In this document: positions 6,799-8,908 of the stretch, piece by piece | Position numbering within the stretch: position 1 is the stretch's first letter | Layout of the letters: the number at the start of each line of letters is the position of its first letter | Assembly (NCBI GenBank): GCA_022560715.1 | Contig: JADFSQ010000050.1 | Location: 1 to 8,908 of the forward strand | DNA length: 8,908 nt | Direction of reading: 5' to 3' | Source of the DNA: Bacteroidota bacterium | GTDB lineage: Bacteria > Bacteroidota > Bacteroidia > Flavobacteriales > Flavobacteriaceae | Notes under the pieces: model-generated | Told to the model about the DNA's origin: nothing | Databases searched by the model: none | What the model saw: the letters and a program-made list of their open reading frames with translations, nothing else | Position numbers and translations under genes: made by a program

Positions 6799-7347
6799 AT
6801 GAATAAAGAACACCAATGCGAAGAAGGTACTGCATGCGCTATAGATTTTATTCAAGAAACTCCTAAAACTAATAAAGCTACTAAAATAAATAAGGCATAC
6901 TTAGCTCCAATAACCGGGTTATTTTTTTTATTGCTGGGAATAGGTCTAGACCTTTTTGACTCCTCGTTTTTTAAGCCACCTGTTCCATTAATCTGGTTTA
7001 GTATTATCTATATAATAGTTGGCGCTACTATTGTATTAAGAGCAGCTAAATTAGTTGTGAAAGGAGACATTTACAACGAGTTTGTTTTAATGTCTGTCGC
7101 CACACTTGGTGCTTTTATAATTGGATCTTATGAAGAAGGTGTTGCAGTAATGCTGTTTTATATAGTAGGCGAATTATTCCAGGAAGCTGCCATGAATAAG
7201 GTAAAACGGTCTGTTGAAGCATTACTAAAGGTACAGGTAGAAGAAGTTTCAGTTTTAGAAAACGGCAAAATAATAACCAAGCTTCCAAAGAAAGTAGTGG
7301 TTGAAAATAATTCAAACCTACCCATTTATATAAAACTGTACAGTTGA
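6799..7347 (+). pseudogene. Heavy-metal P1B-type ATPase, 3'-truncated remnant
   Basis: The 182-residue frame matches only the N-terminal part of Zn/Cd/Pb-type (ZntA/CadA-like) metal-transporting ATPases, which normally run to more than 600 residues. A short leader with His5, Cys7 and Cys13 replaces a full HMA metal-binding domain. Four hydrophobic segments follow (about 34-52, 62-85, 93-109, 112-124), with the family landmarks GDIYNEFVLMSVATLGAF (89-106) and FYIVGELFQEAA (120-131), then the linker into the actuator domain (KRSVEALLKVQVEEVSVLENGKIITKLPKKV, described by position 136-166). After about residue 166 (near 7296-7313) the match is lost and a stop follows at 7345. The CPC metal site, the phosphorylated DKTG and the nucleotide-binding domain are all absent, and I found no continuation in any frame before the next gene. 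It therefore cannot pump metal. It was probably once the cytoplasm-to-periplasm partner of the upstream RND system. Confidence 0.82.
7334..7345. repeat. 12-bp perfect palindrome at the truncated end of the P-type ATPase
   Basis: AACTGTACAGTT is exactly self-complementary and overlaps the first base of the stop codon of the remnant. It lies where homology to P-type ATPases has already been lost, so it may belong to the sequence joined at the deletion. It could be a protein-binding site or chance. Confidence 0.4.
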
Positions 7348-7388
7348 AGACTTATTTTTAAATTCTTAATATTTATGAATTTTCTTAC

Positions 7389-7433
7389 GCAACCTTTTAA
7401 AAAATATTGCATCTTTATTAGGTATAATATTTG
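7389..7433 (+). promoter_or_regulatory. Putative promoter region of the outer-membrane protein gene
   Basis: Two overlapping readings are possible. First, GCAACCT (7389-7395) and TCTTTA (7412-7417) are separated by 16 bases, resembling an ECF-sigma type promoter with an AAC core in the -35 element. Second, AATATTTG (7426-7433) is one mismatch from the Bacteroidota TAnnTTTG box, with ATTG (7406-7409) as a weak -33 element 16 bases upstream. Either would give a short leader before the ATG at 7466. The sequence alone does not decide. Confidence 0.35.
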
Positions 7434-7465
7434 CGGTATAAACAAAAACCTAAAGCAACTTATAT

Positions 7466-7993
7466 ATGAAAAATACAATATTATTATCGTTCTTAATGCT
7501 TTCTATTCTTACTGCTAATGCTCAAGACAATGTGGCGAAAGATACTAATTTAAAGAAAAACGAAGTTAAGATTAACGGTTATTATCTAATTTTTGGTGCT
7601 TTTGAAGGTACTTATGAAAGAATTTTAAATGAAGAATCTGCTGTTGGCATCTCCATTTTTTTACCAATAGATAATAATGTTAAAGACATTATTGATTATT
7701 ATATTTCTCCATATTACAGAATGTATTTTGGAAAAAAACATGCTGCTGGATTTTTTATTGAAGGTTTTGGAATGCTAAACTCTATACAAAATAATTACTC
7801 TCTCTTTTCTTCCAATGGAAATAATAAAACTACTGATTTTGCTCTTGGCTTAGGTATTGGAGGTAAATGGATAACGAAACGAGGGTTTATTGGCGAAATT
7901 AATTATGGATTAGGTCGAAATCTTTTTAATGCAAATGAAAGTAATGTAGAGCTTGTATTTAAAGTTGGGATTAATATTGGTTACAGATTTTAA
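7466..7993 (+). CDS. Small outer-membrane beta-barrel protein (DUF3575-like)
   Basis: Predicted outer-membrane protein of 175 residues. Residues 1-19 form a Sec signal peptide (MKNTILLSFLMLSILTANA, cleavage before Gln20). The mature part consists of short alternating strands rich in Gly and aromatics: NGYYLIFGAFEGTYERIL (37-54), SPYYRMYFGKK (81-91), AAGFFIEGFGML (93-104), ALGLGIGGKWI (126-136), FIGEINYGLGR (141-151) and a final strand VGINIGYRF ending in Phe175, the usual C-terminal signal for barrel insertion. Length and the YERIL...SPYYR...FIEGFG pattern fit the DUF3575 family of Bacteroidota, whose function is unknown. It is preceded by its own promoter-like region and followed by two hairpins, so it is probably transcribed alone. 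No metal-binding motif links it to the efflux genes. Confidence 0.83.
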   Translation: MKNTILLSFLMLSILTANAQDNVAKDTNLKKNEVKINGYYLIFGAFEGTYERILNEESAVGISIFLPIDNNVKDIIDYYISPYYRMYFGKKHAAGFFIEGFGMLNSIQNNYSLFSSNGNNKTTDFALGLGIGGKWITKRGFIGEINYGLGRNLFNANESNVELVFKVGINIGYRF

Positions 7994-8016
7994 AACAACT
8001 GAAATATAACAAAAAT

Positions 8017-8047
8017 CATCAATTTTAAATTAGCATTGATGTTTTTT
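8017..8047 (+). terminator. Rho-independent-type terminator after the outer-membrane protein gene
   Basis: CATCAAT (8017-8023) pairs with ATTGATG (8035-8041), with an 11-base loop, followed directly by six T (8042-8047). It begins 24 bases after the stop. The 7-bp stem is short and AT-rich, so it may be leaky, which may explain the second stronger hairpin just downstream. Confidence 0.6.
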
Positions 8048-8057
8048 GCTGTTTGCC

Positions 8058-8092
8058 AAACCTCACAGGTTTTAAAACCTGTGAGGTTTTTT
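8058..8092. terminator. Bidirectional terminator: perfect 32-bp palindrome between convergent genes
   Basis: AAACCTCACAGGTTTT (8058-8073) is followed immediately by its exact reverse complement (8074-8089). A T-run follows on the plus strand (8087-8092), and a short U-run would follow on the minus strand. On the minus strand it begins one base after the glycyl-tRNA synthetase stop, and on the plus strand it is 64 bases after the outer-membrane gene, so it serves both. The core CCTCACAGGT...ACCTGTGAGG is, as I recall, a common intergenic hairpin in Flavobacteriaceae. Confidence 0.8.
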
Positions 8093-8908
8093 ACATCTTC
8101 ATCAACCAAGTTTTTACATCTACTTCTTGTTTTATAATGTCTCGCAATTCTGATATTTTTACACGTTGTTGTTCCATAGTATCGCGATGACGAATAGTAA
8201 CCGTATTATCTTCCACTGTTGGGTGATCAACAGTAATACAAAATGGGGTTCCATTGGCATCTTGTCTTCTATATCGTCTTCCGATAGTATCTTTTTCTTC
8301 ATAATGGCAATTAAAACTGGATTTTAAATTGTCGAATATTTCTCTTGCAATTTCGGGTAAGCCGTCTTTTTTAACAAGGGGAAAAACAGCGATTTTAACA
8401 GGGGCAATTACAGGAGGAATTTTTAGTACTACTCTTATAACGTCACCTTCCAGACTTTCTTCGTGATATGAATGTGACAAAACTGCCAGGAACATTCTGT
8501 CCAGTCCCATAGAAGTTTCAATGACATAGGGTACATAGTTTTCATTTGTTTCAGGATCAAAATATTGCATTTTTTTCCCGGAATGTTTTTCATGTGCCTT
8601 GAGATCGAAATCGGTTCGAGAATGAATGCCTTCTATCTCTTTAAATCCCATTGGGAATTGAAACTCAATATCTACAGCAGCATTGGCATAGTGAGCAAGG
8701 TTAGAATGTTCATGAAACCGCAATTTTTCTTTCGGTAAACCGAATGAATAATACCATTTTATCCTTTCCTCTTTCCAGTATTCATACCATTTCATTTCTT
8801 CACCTGGTTTGACAAAAAATTGCATTTCCATTTGTTCAAATTCTTTCATCCTGAAAATAAATTGACGGGCAACTATCTCGTTCCTGAATGCCTTTCCTAT
8901 CTGTGCAA
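8091..8908 (-). CDS. glyS: Glycyl-tRNA synthetase, dimeric class II type (N-terminal part beyond window)
   Basis: Cytoplasmic enzyme that charges tRNA-Gly with glycine using ATP. The frame is open through 8908, so the gene enters from outside the window; the ATG at 8849 is an internal methionine, because the 19 codons before it read AQIGKAFRNEIVARQFIFR, which is class II motif 2 and cannot be removed. The 271 residues present contain motif 2 (FRNEI at residues 7-11 through FEQMEMQFF), the family segment SRTDFDLKAHEKHSG (about 96-110), motif 3 (ETSMGLDRMFLAVL, 130-143, with the ATP-binding Arg) and an anticodon-binding domain (about 168-260, APVKIAVFPL onward, with IGRRYRRQDANGTPFCITVD). This is the single-chain alpha2 type, not the alpha2beta2 form. 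It ends just before the shared palindromic terminator. It is a housekeeping gene and marks core chromosome next to the metal region. Confidence 0.95.
   Translation of the reverse strand, partial: AQIGKAFRNEIVARQFIFRMKEFEQMEMQFFVKPGEEMKWYEYWKEERIKWYYSFGLPKEKLRFHEHSNLAHYANAAVDIEFQFPMGFKEIEGIHSRTDFDLKAHEKHSGKKMQYFDPETNENYVPYVIETSMGLDRMFLAVLSHSYHEESLEGDVIRVVLKIPPVIAPVKIAVFPLVKKDGLPEIAREIFDNLKSSFNCHYEEKDTIGRRYRRQDANGTPFCITVDHPTVEDNTVTIRHRDTMEQQRVKISELRDIIKQEVDVKTWLMKM

Noticed and set aside
7360..7382. AAATTC...GAATTT hairpin as a terminator for the P-type ATPase remnant
   Set aside because: Only six AT-rich pairs with an 11-base loop and no T-run; too weak to call.
8847..8849. ATG as the start of glycyl-tRNA synthetase
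   Set aside because: The 19 codons upstream continue class II motif 2, so the gene begins outside the window.

Overview
The window looks like chromosomal DNA from a member of the Bacteroidota, most likely Flavobacteriaceae. It is very AT-rich, start codons lack Shine-Dalgarno motifs and instead follow A-rich leaders, secreted proteins end their signal sequences in QAQ/NAQ, and an RND metal pump is fused in one frame to its TolC-like outer-membrane partner, as is common in that phylum.

Layout. (1) Positions 1-4665: a heavy-metal efflux module. The 3' part of a CzcA/CusA-type RND pump is fused to a CzcC/TolC-like outer-membrane factor, followed by the lipoprotein adaptor (CzcB/CusB-like). (2) 4711-5127: a Fur-family regulator close behind the adaptor, probably the local metal sensor. 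(3) 5139-6755: a gene for an archaeal-type (STAND) ATPase with winged-helix and PD-(D/E)XK-like C-terminal regions, bracketed by three copies of an imperfect 35-bp palindrome, two in tandem upstream and one downstream. (4) 6799-7347: the N-terminal quarter of a heavy-metal P1B-type ATPase that ends in the actuator domain, a probable pseudogene. (5) 7466-7993: a small outer-membrane beta-barrel protein (DUF3575-like) on its own promoter, followed by two hairpins, the second shared with the convergent gene. (6) 8091-8908, minus strand: the C-terminal part of glycyl-tRNA synthetase, a core gene, cut by the window edge.

How it fits together. The pump, adaptor and fused outer-membrane factor would form a tripartite complex exporting divalent metal across the outer membrane. 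The P-type ATPase would once have fed metal from cytoplasm to periplasm, and the Fur-family protein would sense the metal. The ATPase/nuclease gene has no obvious metal role and interrupts this logic. With its palindromic repeats it is either a mobile cassette or, since copies 2 and 3 sit at similar distances ahead of two different genes, part of a shared regulatory scheme. This is the most unusual part of the window. No tRNA, rRNA, CRISPR array or recognisable transposase was seen, and no gene-free stretch exceeds 300 bases. The 118-base gap at 3342-3459 holds only short AT-rich direct repeats.
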